Shown: one piece after another, positions 49,594 through 61,852 of the stretch
How positions within the stretch are numbered: position 1 is the first letter of the stretch
How the letters are laid out: each line of letters begins with the position of its first letter
NCBI RefSeq assembly: GCF_018143015.1
Contig: NC_054743.1
Location: 25,047,934 to 25,111,933, forward strand
Length of the DNA stretch: 64,000 bases
Direction of reading: 5' to 3'
Origin: Lytechinus variegatus
Lineage: Eukaryota; Echinodermata; Echinoidea; Temnopleuroida; Toxopneustidae
Program-made: the position numbers and the translations under genes
The notes under the pieces: generated by a model
What the model saw: only the letters and a program-made list of their open reading frames with translations
What the model was told of the DNA's origin: nothing
The model's database searches: none

Positions 49594-50089
49594 CGTCTAT
49601 ACCTGATAATTCTTGCTCGACCAGAGCCCATTTTTGCAGCGCACGTTCTTCAGCTACCAAATCCATGAATATTATTTTGCTGAAAACTATAGATGTGACA
49701 GCAGATTCTTCCCTCAAATGGACTAATTTCCCACTGTCATCAGTAGATAATAAGGAGTGTTATGCATATGACGTTTGGAAAGTTTTGCTCCGAGACGCAC
49801 GACGGGGTTGAAGAACACAGTAAATGTATTGAAAATGTCCGTCAAATGACAATGAATAGCTGAGAGGTCTTTGACAATAAATGGCGAATCGGACTGCTGC
49901 TCGTCGCTAAAATTCCGAGCTCACGAGAACTTGCAAATGTGTCATTTGTCGAGAGTCACGAACTACACTGCTGGTTTGATTCACCGATTTTCTACAAAGC
50001 CCCTTTGTCATGAAGAGCTTTTGACAATAGGTTCTCTACGTTCCAGAAAGCGTCAGCGTAGTCGTTGCGAAAACTTTCTAATTTCATAA

Positions 50090-50590
50090 AAGTTACCGCA
50101 TCACTGGAATTTACTTTGGTCTTGAGATTTTCAGGCCTTGGTCAACATGGTCAAGGTATAGACGTTGCCGCATTACTGAAATTTACTTTGGTGTTGAGAT
50201 TTTCAGGCCCTGGTCAACATGGTCAAGGTATAGACGTTGCCGCATCACTGAAATTTACTTTGGTGTTGAGATTTTCAGGCCCTGGTCAACATGGTCAAGG
50301 TATAGACGTTGCCGCATTACTGAAATTTACTTTGGTCTTGAGATTTTCAGGCCCTGGTCAACATGGTCAAGGTATAGACGTTGCCGCATTACTGAAATTT
50401 ACTTTGGTGTTGAGATTTTCAGGCCCTGGTCAACATGGTCAAGGTATAGACGTTGCCGCATCACTGAAATTTACTTTGGTGTTGAGATTTTCAGGCCCTG
50501 GTCAACATGGTCAAGGTATAAACGTTGCCGCATCACTGAAATTTACTTTGGCGTTGAGATTTTTAGGCCTTGGCCAACATGGTCAAGGTA
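50090..50590 (+). repeat. 72-bp tandem repeat, seven units, open in one frame
   Basis: Seven units of 72 bp, differing at only a few positions. Because 72 is a multiple of three, one frame stays open for 178 residues (unit VAASLKFTLVLRFSGPGQ plus HGQGID). There is no signal for a real protein: no homology that I recognise, and no splice or promoter context. Each unit contains a TTTTCAG and an AAGGTATAG, which look like a splice acceptor and donor 21 bp apart. Confidence 0.9.
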
Positions 50591-50601
50591 TTAATTGTTA
50601 A

Positions 50602-53600
50602 ATATTTTATGTACAATGCAATAATATTCAGCCATATACGTTATCGAAATACCACTCCAGTACAGCGGGCCCTTAACAGAACGTGTTGTTTTGTAAGTTT
50701 TTATTGTGTCTCAGCTTGTAATAGAAGTCCTTAAAACTACCCCGTTTAGGTCGTATGTCCTAATCGAAATGCGCCAACCTATCCTGTCGCTGAGAAAATT
50801 GTCATGGTTTGTTTTAAAACCTTTTTTTAAAGGAAATTTATGCATTTATGACATTGCATGAATTATGTCCGATGGGGTATTTCTTTCTTGATTGTCGGCT
50901 CTAGCTGATCCGTGCCGATCTGGTTCAGACTATACCTTGATCGACATATCTATGGATTTCCCAGAACACAGCTATTTGGAGACATGTCCAAGAACACTCC
51001 AACATCGTGAATAACTTAAAAAGCTGAACAATAACAAAAATACAATAACTGGCAATCATGACAATAATTAGCTTTCCAGTATACATGGTATGTCCAGCTG
51101 CAGATGTGACGTCCCTTTGTACATATACGTAAGTTTGGTCTGTCAGCCTCTCTCGGCAAAGGTATTCATGGCCAATCTACCTTTATCAACTTCCTGTTTA
51201 TAATGATTCTCTATATTACCTCGCATTCGCTACATGCAGAAAAGCTAATATAGTCCCTAATTACATTCCCATCGGAGTGATACCAGGGGGCCAAACCTCT
51301 GGAGTGAACTGCAACCTTACGGAGTGTATTATAGCTCCTTCTGGAGAAAACTGTGTACCTTTTTGGACATTTCAACCACCCCCAAAACATAAAATGTATT
51401 GGATGACCTGATGACCAGCAAGTCAAAGGATCCATCTTCCATCTTCCCATCTTGATTGATACCTATTCAATTGGTTTGGCTCTGTATAAAGATGAATTTC
51501 TCTTTAGAATACGGAAATTCCCCCACATTGAGCCAAACATAATAACCTAACATCCAAGCCAAACCCAAACTTAAACATTACCCTCACATCACTCTGAACT
51601 ATAAACCGTATCCCAATCCTAACCATAAACTATGTTAACCGTCAGAGAATTCACTTGGAAAAAAGGTGTCGCAGGAGAGATTATTGCGTTGCCACAAAAT
51701 AGATATACAGACGTTATGCTAAGAGAGGGAATCACATCTATTTCACTTGACTTAGACTTGACAAAAAACAACACTAACCGAAAAATAACATAAACTCTTA
51801 CATGGATGATATCCTTTGGCAAACGTCTTAAACTGATGCCCGGGAAGCATGGTTGTGCCTGTTACACTAGGAAAACACATCAATTACCTTGTTTTGTAGG
51901 TCGGCCATTAACCTGTTACTTGTCGGAATAGACCGGTCTCCGTAGCTGATATGCGACCACTGGAAGAATTCAGCAGTCAATCACTTAATGTTCTCTCTGG
52001 ATGACTAAGGGCAATCGTGAGGAAAAGGGAAATCCAGGAGCCTGTTTGCCACATTTAACATCGTTGAAAACAAGTCGGCGGAGAAAATGTGGCCTCAAGA
52101 TGTGTTTTGCTGGGTGTCAGTATACACGTAGGCGCAAGTTTGTGGTCCCGATTTATTTTTTCGACCTAAGTTTTGGATGTAATGTTCTAACCTATCTATC
52201 ATGTCTGTGTATATCCTGTCGCCTGTTTGGTCTACCGTATTAGGTAGGGTTATAATTATTAATAAATTTGATGAATTTGTGTTTTAGTCAACTTACATGA
52301 CTGTGTAAGTAAGGCGTATTGCAAATCTGTGCAGGGGTGCCCCCTATAGCAATCTGTAAAGTTACGCACTAACCCGATGACGTTTTGGCGAACCCAGAAA
52401 AGTTTTCAGGCATTCCTGTCATCGGTTGCGTAACTAGGAGGGTCCATCCACGCCCCTCCGCCATCGGTTAAAAAAAGGAGTAGGAATGAGAAAATAAAGG
52501 TAAAACAAGGAAACGTGAAAAATACATCTAGAAGCTCTCGATTGCTTCGTTTGTTAGACTTTTTGAATGCTTGTTTATCTCCTTATAAAAGAGATTATTT
52601 CGCACATTGTGTTCCATTTTGATTTGAAGTTAAAAGTTACCATTGTTCATATGATAAGATATTTAAACAATATTTGTGTTTAAGTATTATTTAAGCAATA
52701 TAACTATAGGTGCATTTGACTCACTCTAAGGAGATTACACAAAAGGTAACTTTCAGTTCATAATAATTTATGCATCCCCCCACAAGTAAAAAAAAATCTC
52801 CCGGTATCGCAATAGCTACATACAGGTAAAACCATATGAATAAGGCCACAATGAGCATTTTTTCACTGTCTATCGATGTATGTAAAAAAAATGTATGTAT
52901 AAACAAATTAAGTAAGTTTGTCTTAAACTGAGTTTTTGGTCTGCAAACATTTAGACCATCTTGGATTTAGGCCTGCTTAAACATGTACATGCATAATATC
53001 TTTAAAAAAAACTTGCTCATTCACAAGTTTCTTTAAAAAAGTAAGAGCCCTTTAAAATTCTAGTGCAAACAGTTTCCATTTTTGTACAAAACTATCTTGA
53101 CAAATTTGGTTTGTCTTGTGCATTACCTTATAGTTGTATATTCAAGCCTATTTTGGGGCCTAACCGATTATTGACTGGACGAGAAGAGGACTATTACTCT
53201 TTCAATTAGACAAAGAATGGTAGACCTACTTCATTGGAGTAATCATTTCCCTTTTCCATTTCCCATTTCATTTGTTCGATTTTTAAGTCTAATTCAAACA
53301 ATTTCTTCTTATGTCCTTAGCCACAATGTCTCAACATACCATGCGTAATCATATCGTGTTCTCCTAACGCTTTGGTGCATCCAATGAACATGATACATGC
53401 AGTGCAAGCAACCACGGTTGTACAATGCGCCGGATATCCGCAAGCAGAAGGTGTTACCGGTTTAGGACGATTAGGGTTTGGATAGATTTAGGGAAATCAG
53501 ATGATTTGAGACCATTATTGTCTATACCTACCAATTCGAAAGCATCGATTGTTTGAATACTAGCCTTTGTGACATTCACTATAGACGGTTCTAATTTCGA

Positions 53601-53791
53601 AAACGGGGAGTTGCAATTCTCATGTCAATTCATCAGCCGTGTTGGATTAATATTCTTTTGACTGGATCGTTCTGGAATAAATGAACCGAACATTAATTTC
53701 ATCTACTACAAGTGATTAATCAAATGGTTTATCTAATGAGATAAAACATTCACAATTATTTAGAGCTCTTGTTTGATATAAATTCTTAGAT
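50602..53791. other. Spacer upstream of the Ig-domain gene
   Basis: I recognise no exon or bounded element here. The sequence just before the start codon at 53792 contains TTCTTAG, a possible acceptor, so a noncoding 5' exon may exist upstream. Confidence 0.4.
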
Positions 53792-55666
53792 ATGGAGTGT
53801 GTAGTGACGGGACTACCTGGGGTGTTAATACTCCTTCTGATCTACACTGCTCGACTCGCAAACTGCCAAGGAGAGCCCTCAATTATAAATGGACCTGTGA
53901 ACCAGACTGTAAACTTCGGGGAAACCGTGACGTTAACTTGCATAGTCAGAGACAAATCGGCAGAGTACATTGTTGCTTGGTTCAAAGACAACCAAAGGAT
54001 CACCCGAAGTACCAATGAGAGCCTTGATTCTCGGCACCTTGATGTGTCTCGCTTTAGCTTGTTAGGTAACTGGTTCGAAGGGGACTACTCGATTGAAATC
54101 ACAGACATCATATCTCCAGATAAAGGACGGTATCAGTGTAAAATTCAACATGTTTCTACTAGACAGTTTGTCGCAGAGTCAGATAACGGCACTTTGAACA
54201 TCGAGTACCCACCGTCGACCGACTCGTTTATGTGTTCGCCATCCCAGCCCAAAGACTTGCGCGTTGGCTATGTAATCATTTTCGGCTGTCGAACGGACCT
54301 TGGAAATCCACCTGCATCTCTGACAGCGACCTACGGCTCAATGGCCATTAACGAAACACCCGACGCACCTTTCAACGAGAAAAGCGTGAGTTATAGAAAG
54401 ATTCTGGATAGGGAAGACAACGGGAAGGTATTCCGTTGCATGTTGAGCCAGGAGTTACTACCTCAGGCAGAATACTGCTCAGTGGGCCCGCTGGTTGTTG
54501 AATATAAACCAATGGACATAGTGATAACGTCTGTAGTTCTTCCCGAAGACAATCCATCTGTGGCGGTTGTCAATGTCAATGCCAAAAGCATTGTTTTTAC
54601 ATGCGCTACCTCGGCTAACCCTGAGGCTCAGTACACCTGGACAGTGATAGAAGCACAAGGATGTTCCAAGGGTATGAATCACATAACCCTGCAAGACCAG
54701 TTGATTTTAACGACAGTCGACATGGCATATGATGGAGCTGTCATCTCATGCATGGCCAACAATACAATCGGAGAATCTTCTACTTCCATTACAATTGATG
54801 TATTGAACGATGATCCCGATGCCCTTTGCTACACAACCCCTAAACCAGCAACCGATGGAGTAGTTCTGACGCCATCGACAGCCCCAGTTACAGATCCGGT
54901 GACGCTGACAACCATGCATATCATCATAATAATCATCGCAACCGCTTTCCTAGTTGTCATCATCATCCTCGGCTACATCGCCTTCAATCGACGTCGGGAA
55001 ACACCAATCCAGCTAACGATGATGTCTGGTCCAGACGATACCCGCTCCATTGCTGAAAGCATCATCTTCCATTCCCGTCACAACACCCCAGACCCCGAAC
55101 ATCGAGGAAATTCCCTGGGACGGATGCAGAGCAACTTCAGCACCATGTCCTACGACACCCAGAGTATTGATTCCGCTACTGCACTTATGCACCTACGATC
55201 TTTGGAGTCACCCGAGTACAAGGCAAACCCAAAGCTAACTGGATCCCCCACGCGTAAATTGGGAGGAAAGTGCGGCAAGGAGTACGGCAAGGAATACGGC
55301 AAAGAGTGTGGTAAAGACATTCCCATGGACGACATGGACCGATCCCCTTTCCATCGGATCCACGCCTCGGACAACGTGTATGAAGGGTCGCCGAAGAGAG
55401 GCAGCCCACCATCGCCGCCCAGCGAGAAATCTGCTCTTACCCGACAACCAAGCGAGCATAAGTACGAGGAGTGTCCCCCTCTAAAGAAATACACGACCCA
55501 TGCAAGTCAGACGGATCTGGCTTTTATCGAAGATAAAATTGAAGAGGAGAGGCAAGAAATATCAGACACCAGTGACAGTGATTCCGAATTTGATTACCAC
55601 CCTAAAAAGCAAAACTTCAGTGTGAACAACTGTAATATAAGATTTGCTAAACATACCGAAGTTTGA
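53792..55666 (+). CDS. Single-exon immunoglobulin-domain type I membrane protein with PDZ-ligand tail
   Basis: This is a 624-residue open frame with no introns. Residues 1-25 look like a signal peptide (hydrophobic LPGVLILLLIY, cut near NCQG). Three Ig-like domains follow: Ig1 (Cys50-Cys116, Trp63, YQC end), Ig2 (Cys166-Cys216, with Cys148 and Cys229 perhaps a second bridge, no core Trp) and Ig3 (Cys271-Cys320, Trp283). N-glycosylation sequons start at 37, 75, 132, 187 and 323. A Thr/Pro-rich stalk leads to one membrane segment at about 376-398, then an NRRR stop-transfer. The cytosolic tail of about 225 residues has repeated GKEYGKE units (495-508), tyrosine motifs (SPEYK, DNVYEG, HKYEE), a proline-rich SPPSPPSEK, an acidic stretch and a C-terminal HTEV, which fits a class I PDZ ligand. 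The architecture resembles Kirre/nephrin-like or nectin-like adhesion proteins; I cannot assign orthology. The role is probably surface recognition or adhesion. The start has no upstream in-frame alternative that adds a better signal. Confidence 0.85.
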   Translation: MECVVTGLPGVLILLLIYTARLANCQGEPSIINGPVNQTVNFGETVTLTCIVRDKSAEYIVAWFKDNQRITRSTNESLDSRHLDVSRFSLLGNWFEGDYSIEITDIISPDKGRYQCKIQHVSTRQFVAESDNGTLNIEYPPSTDSFMCSPSQPKDLRVGYVIIFGCRTDLGNPPASLTATYGSMAINETPDAPFNEKSVSYRKILDREDNGKVFRCMLSQELLPQAEYCSVGPLVVEYKPMDIVITSVVLPEDNPSVAVVNVNAKSIVFTCATSANPEAQYTWTVIEAQGCSKGMNHITLQDQLILTTVDMAYDGAVISCMANNTIGESSTSITIDVLNDDPDALCYTTPKPATDGVVLTPSTAPVTDPVTLTTMHIIIIIIATAFLVVIIILGYIAFNRRRETPIQLTMMSGPDDTRSIAESIIFHSRHNTPDPEHRGNSLGRMQSNFSTMSYDTQSIDSATALMHLRSLESPEYKANPKLTGSPTRKLGGKCGKEYGKEYGKECGKDIPMDDMDRSPFHRIHASDNVYEGSPKRGSPPSPPSEKSALTRQPSEHKYEECPPLKKYTTHASQTDLAFIEDKIEEERQEISDTSDSDSEFDYHPKKQNFSVNNCNIRFAKHTEV

Positions 55667-56022
55667 CCACACGTATCTTATGATCTTTAAACTTAAACCC
55701 AACGTCGAACCACATAGAAGTTAATCACGATAATTTTAGTACCTAGATATGGAAAATAAGCTGTAATAACATATCCTACATTTACCTTTGACTGTACCGG
55801 TTAGAAATTTAAGATTATAATTAAGTCTACCATATCATACGTCTCTGAAAACTCTGATTACATTTTAAGCAAGTCAAAGAAAGCGTATATGCTGTAAAAA
55901 AATAATAGTGTGTGATATCTTACTTACGTTTCTCTTTCTGTATCATTGTGCAATTTTAGTATTTTATCCATCTTTTTCTTCGTGATTATCGTTTCTTAAT
56001 GAGATGAAACGATCAATGATTC

Positions 56023-56028
56023 AATAAA
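56023..56028 (+). promoter_or_regulatory. poly(A) signal of the Ig-domain gene
   Basis: An AATAAA lies about 360 bases after the stop codon of the Ig-domain gene, giving a plausible short 3' UTR. Confidence 0.5.
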
Positions 56029-57280
56029 TAATTCACCTAAACATACTTATTGTTGTCATTTACGTGTAAAACACTTACGAAAATGCACCATTCTCTATGA
56101 CTTTCTCAATGCATTCGACTACCTTAGTTTCGCAAATAGAAAAAAAAAATCACATCAAGTCGTCATCCCAAGTAAAGTTTTTTTCTGTTTGAAATGCAAA
56201 GCTCAATGTCCTTATTAGCTAGAATATGTGATTCAAATTCGCTGGTGCATATTTTTGTTCCGTTCTTGCTTTTCCTTGTTTTAAAACTGTGTCTAATCTT
56301 CCTTCAATTGATTCATTTATAATGAAACAATATATTAAAATAGTGAATTTAAATTTACGGATTAAGCATACACAATGCCAGTCATTTATTTCCGAATTCA
56401 TGTAAGTTGGGCATTTGAATTATGTTGATGCTATGTAATGTCTACTCAAATACAATGGAACTCTTAAGATGATTGTTTTATAGAAGAAACTAAACTTTCA
56501 AGAAAGTAAAACGTTAAATTACGGATAATGATAATATCATGGGGGGGGGTTGGGATCGTTTCGTTTTGTCTTCATAATATTATTATGAATACGATAATAG
56601 CTGCCTTACATTTCTTGTATATTTTCATGATTGATATCACAGTATTTATTTTATGTACATGTACTTTTGTATGAAGTTAGAATGTCGTTTTGACTATGGA
56701 ATTATCAAGTAAGTGCAAAATTGGAAGTTTATTACTTTGTTAAACTATATTTTGCCGGCTTGGAACATTCTTAGAAGTTGTTTGAGGAAAGGTACTTCTG
56801 AAAGGAAATGATGATCATGAATCTGAATGGATTGGGAATTTGCACAAAATCATTTAAGTTAGTATTTCTAACTCCGCATTGTAATTAATTGTATAGCAAA
56901 GGTCTGTAACATATTCTTTCCTACGGAAATATGATGTAAATTAGTGTAATTTTATAGTAGAGTTATATGGGGATATATTATTGTATATCAAATTAGAAAA
57001 ATATTTGTAAAAACAAAGATAGCCTTTGTAATATAGAGATAATGTAAATAAAAAGAGGGGAAATAACACAGAAGAGACTTTTGTTATTGTGCCTCGAATT
57101 TTTTTTTTTGAAGTGAAAAGCGCCATGAAAGAATCAAGATTACTTTACTTAATATAGACATATACAGTGTATGATTCTTCCTATCATAATGAAATAATAA
57201 ACACCGACACACACATCCATATCACACCATCATCCCTTATTACACACAGAACAGAAGACTAAGATAACACAAAAAATACA
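56029..57280. other. AT-rich spacer
   Basis: No gene or clear repeat is seen, apart from a short G-run near 56541 and scattered poly-A/T tracts. Confidence 0.4.
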
Positions 57281-57348
57281 CATTATCTACTACACGATGC
57301 ATCACTTTGTTGTGATGAATCCCCCTTTATGTAACAGGGCATACAGGG

Positions 57349-57472
57349 AGAGAAAGAGAGAGAGAGAGAGAAGGGGGAGGATAGTTAGAGCGAGAAGAAA
57401 AAATATAGGGGAGAGAGATACAGATGGAAGGGGGAGAGAGAGACAAACAGATCGAGAGAGGGAGAGAGAGAT
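57349..57472 (+). repeat. GA-rich microsatellite
   Basis: An imperfect (GA)n tract with GGGAGA variants. It explains the Arg/Glu-rich open frame at 57297-57674, which I do not accept as a gene. Confidence 0.85.
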
Positions 57473-57734
57473 AACGTGGGATTTGCTGATGACACCGGAA
57501 GGATATAACCTTGTGCTCCGGAAGTTACCAAGCGGAAGATGTACACATATCAGTAGTACAGCACTGAGTTCTATTAAAACGTTGTTATCATGGCTGTGTG
57601 CTCAGAATAAAAGCCAAACGTCATTGTGGTTCAGTAGTTTGTCAAAAAATATTCCATGTGAAACTGACACGTGAGTATTTTATCATCAAAATGCAATGGA
57701 ATTATAAATTAGTTATTTGCCTGTCAAAACTATA

Positions 57735-57900
57735 AATAATGATAATAACAATAACAACAAATCAGAGTATTGATAATAATAATACATGTAGTAATAACAA
57801 TAATAGTAATAAAATAACAATAATGACTAAAACACTACTACTACTAATGATAATGATTAGTAATAACAGCAATAGTGTTAACGATAATAATTGCAATATT
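57735..57900 (+). repeat. AAT/ATA-rich low-complexity tract
   Basis: Imperfect AATAAC and AATAGT units give an Asn-rich by-product frame. There is no gene. Confidence 0.6.
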
Positions 57901-59469
57901 TTTATGAAAGCAATAAAAATGCAGGGGATAGCAATGGTAGTAATGATAAAACAGAGCTATAAATAACTTATCATTAGATATACAGACATATCTTAGAGCA
58001 AAATAAGAGGAAGTGTCTGTAAAACTTTTCATGTTGGATTTCTACGAGTGATTGCATTTTATTTTAGTCATTTAATCGAAGTTTAAGAAGGCCTACAATC
58101 GGCCAAAAGCCATTTATATCAAGAGCACCAATAAGATGTCTTCATCTTTTGATTTCCAAAATAGTTCACAAATTTAATTTATTTCATATATTCATTAAAT
58201 GATAATTGCTTATTCATAGTTCCCACTGGTCATGAATCGCGCAACGAACGCCGCGATTGCCCTTTCGTAGCTGATCGCAGATTTTTGTCAACTTATCTGA
58301 AATTTCAAGATAAGATACGAGGTAATACTAATGGATACGATTTAAATGTCCTTTATAAACAAAGGAGAACACACCAAATTGTCAAAAAATCAATGAAGTT
58401 ATGGATATACATTCATATCCAGAAAATTTTTGAACAAACATGCATTTTATATGTAGACTTTGCTGGCTTTCCATAGTTGTGATTGATCGGATCAATCGCA
58501 ACTCTTGGTGAGATGGGCAAATGATACGAAAATCACGATCAGGTACTTGATTAGGACTATTTGTTATGTGCATGTACGTTCGGATAGGACAATTGCGAAC
58601 CTTTGTGGTTTGTTAAGAAATGTTGCGGACTGGGTCAAAAGTTATCACGAATTGCGCTTCATCTGGAGACTGGCTGATATCAATTGATTTCAAGTGGTCA
58701 TAGACTTCATTCGTTTATTGACTTTCCATATTAATGAATACTATGACCTACAACCGTTCATAATTACAAGAGTATAGAAAAATAACAGATGACAGCAAGA
58801 CAAATTAGTAAAATAAATGAAATCCACTACCACCGCAAACAAAAAAAAAGATAAAAAAGCAAACTTCAAAATTCTTTTTAAAAATCAGAAATTCAATTTG
58901 AAAACAATCCCTTTCCTTTCCCCAAAACAAAGAAAGACTAAAAATTGTTTTGACGAGTCACCCTCGCCCCCTCCCCAAAGAAAATATTTTTTAAAACAAA
59001 TTGAGGGATTCATAATTGCCCTTCTCCATAGGTCGCCAAAGGAATGATACACACTAAACTTGTCTCAGGATGACCTAGATCACCCCAATTTAAAATAATG
59101 TGATCTGTCTCCTTCTCTTGCATCCGAGAAGGTTTTGATCCAATTATTACGATTGACTGCTCATCGTGTTGATCGTAGAAAAAAAATACACCGTTCCCAT
59201 CTTTTTCTACGATCACTATGATTGCTACGACTGACCTCGTGATCTGATACGATCACCAAGATTACTCTACGATTAAGACCACGATTTAAATCGTGGCGCA
59301 AATTGTGACAGTCGGTAGTATGTATAATAAAATACACGTCTATGACCAACACAAATTATTCAATAAACATTGACCGGTAAGAAGCGTTAGCTTTTGTTTT
59401 TACTTGAGCTGAACGTGCGTTTCCATCAGAAAGACGTTTTATCGTCAGTCTTTAAAAATTATACAGATA

Positions 59470-59600
59470 TGAAGAAGAAGAACAACAACAAGAGGAAAGG
59501 AGAAGAAAAAGAAAATGAAGAAGAGGAACAAGGGCACGAACAAGAAGAACAAGTACAAGAAGAAAGGATAAAAAAGAAGAAGAAGAAGAAAAAGAAGGGT
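59470..59600 (+). repeat. GAA-rich low-complexity tract
   Basis: Imperfect (GAA)n and (AAG)n sequence producing a Lys/Glu-rich frame of 74 residues with no recognisable domain. Confidence 0.75.
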
Positions 59601-59794
59601 AAACCCGACCATAAATAGGTTTCGTCCTTATTTCTTTACGATTAAGGTTGAATATGATAGGCAGACCAATCTTGCTTAGTGTGATTCCGTGTAACTAAAT
59701 GCGAAATTAGTCTCCTCTCAGTAACTAACATAATTAATTGCAGATTTTCAGATTGAAGGTTTGCTTAGCAATATTTTCCAAGTATACCCTTGCT

Positions 59795-59929
59795 CCGGGT
59801 AATTTCCGACGCCTTGGTCATGTTGTTCACGATACAGCCTTTAATACTCCGAATACAGTGTCGTTCGGCAGAGCGGAGACGCTATGCGTCACGGGGCGCC
59901 GAAAAAGTACGTCGAAACTTGGGCCCGTT
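59795..59929 (-). repeat. Dispersed repeat with GACGCATAGCGTC core (copy b)
   Basis: On the minus strand it shares TTTCGACGTACTTTTTCGG, GACGCATAGCGTC and GTGAACAACATGACC with 17043-17190. It directly abuts the MITE at 59931. Confidence 0.55.
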
Positions 59930-59930
59930 T

Positions 59931-60080
59931 CATAAAGGACTTGCAACTGTTGCAACTTTGCCATTATGGCAATTACCATGGTAACCTTGATTTTGATTGT
60001 TGGCTGCTGAGACTTGTTACCTTGGTAGTTGCCATTATGGCAAAGTTGCGACAGTTGCAAGTCCTTTATGAAACGGGCCC
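59931..60080. mobile_element. MITE with GGGCCCGTTTCATAAAGGAC ends
   Basis: A 150-bp almost perfect palindrome. Left end GGGCCCGTTTCATAAAGGAC; right end GTCCTTTATGAAACGGGCCC. Subterminal GTTGCAACTTTGCCATTATG pairs with CATTATGGCAAAGTTGCGAC. Its GGGCCCGTT start resembles the ends of the MITEs at 26039 and 28043, so it may be a distant relative. Confidence 0.85.
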
Positions 60081-61439
60081 CTGGACTGTGCATTTACAGT
60101 GTTACTATCTATCTGATCTAGCATTGCATCGATAGAAGTGTTCTTTGTTTAATAATGCTTGCCTCAATTATAATCTTGTTTTTCATTTTGTATTTCATTT
60201 ATCCCGAATGGCTATTTTAGGCAAAATCATAACGATATATGTACAAATAACAAAATTAAATACTTTAAAATCTTAGATTAGACATGGTAGATGCATCATA
60301 CCAGAAGTAATATTACGAGTAATAGGGGATCGTGTATAAAGGTAAGCTTCCTGTCTCTAGATGTTTAGCCAGGTTAACGGTGTTATTGACCATGTTGTTG
60401 ACAATGTATTTGTCCCCATTATTATTGTTGTGTGTTTTGTTAATATAGGTTTTAAGAGAAGATGGATTTGCAATTAGGATAACCCTCTTTTGCATCACAA
60501 TTCAAATTTTTATCATCCCTTAAATATCATCTTAATATTTGAGTGTGTCAATATTGATAAATAAACTTTATTTATTATTGTTGCAACAAAACAAATATAT
60601 ACGGATGCGACATTCAACACGGCCAGACGCCAACAGTAAATTGCACTCTATCTCACCCGAATTTAACTTGTATCCACGGTAAACAGCGTACATGTACGAG
60701 TCCGATTGATGAATTAAAATACTTTTTAAGATGACACAAAGGGTTCGAACTCTGATCCAGAGGCCACACTACAAAGGCCAATTAGGGGATTGCCACCAGT
60801 ACGGGTTTTTTTTCAACTAGTGAGGAAGAGGGGGAGGAGAAAATGACACAAAAATGGGGATGAAAGGAAAAAAAAGAAACTACAAAAATAGAAGTGAGTC
60901 TCATGAAGTCTATATTAAACCTTGTTGTTAAATTGAAATACGTGAAATCATCTTCAGGTCATAATACCCCCCCCCCTTTCCTTCACATATGAACATATCT
61001 TGGCATCGCCCTTGTTCTAATCCAATTTTGAAGCTTGCCGTGTGGACCTAACCAATGTCATAACAATAGTGACAGTCGAGCTGCACCTGTATGGGGTCAT
61101 TGGTTCGGGTCACAATGGCATGATTCCTCAATTAACCCCCTCAATACTGCCTATGTCCTGTGACACATACCATTGGTTGGTAAAGGGTTAAAGATGTCGT
61201 TTGTTTTACCTTAAACGCTAATGATAACAGGAAGGAAACCACTCCAAGACACAACCATGACGAGTCGGAAACCGGTAGAATCCGAGTCTGGTGTCATTGC
61301 TATTCTTGACCTGTATATGACTTCAATCGAAGATGGTTCGGGAAGATATATTTTGGCAGCTGGATGGAATCATATTCGATGGTGTTTTTATTTCTTGTTG
61401 ATATATGTCTACTACATACGGGTCTTCTTTGCAGTCATA

Positions 61440-61670
61440 ACAAAAATAATAATCATCATCATCATCAACATAATAATCCTCCTCGTAATTATCCTCCTCC
61501 TCATAGTCATCGTCATCGTCGTCGTCATCATCATCATCTTCTTCTTCATAAATTATCATTATCATCATCATCATCATCATCATCCTCATCAGCATAAATT
61601 ATCATCATCATCATTATCATCATCATCATCACCATCATCATCATCATCCTCCTCCTCATCATCATCATGA
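61440..61670 (-). repeat. ATC/TCC microsatellite
   Basis: A long imperfect (ATC)n tract with TCC and GTC variants. It reads as (GAT)n on the minus strand, the same motif as the tracts at 4080 and 21380. Open frames through it are by-products. Confidence 0.9.
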
Positions 61671-61852
61671 ATTATCATCAACATCAACAACAACAGCAAG
61701 GACAGCATCAATGTTGTATTTTCCTCCCAGCATTCTTTTCACCTCCTCCTCTCCAACCCCTTCTTCCTAACCAACCTCTGAAAATGTCTGGTGTGTTTGC
61801 CTTCTGGGGCGTCAATATTCAGGGTGGTAATAGTTCTTCCTGTAATTCATAA

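Noticed and set aside
50065-50601. CRISPR-like array or repeat protein
   Set aside because: The units are contiguous 72-bp repeats without variable spacers, and the host is an animal. The open frame follows from the unit length being a multiple of three.
57297-57674. 125-residue Arg/Glu-rich frame
   Set aside because: Driven by the GA microsatellite; no domain.
59394-59618. Lys/Glu-rich 74-residue frame
   Set aside because: Low-complexity GAA sequence.
61221-61670. 149-residue frame with poly-Ile and poly-Ser tail
   Set aside because: The second half is the ATC microsatellite and the first half has no recognisable domain.
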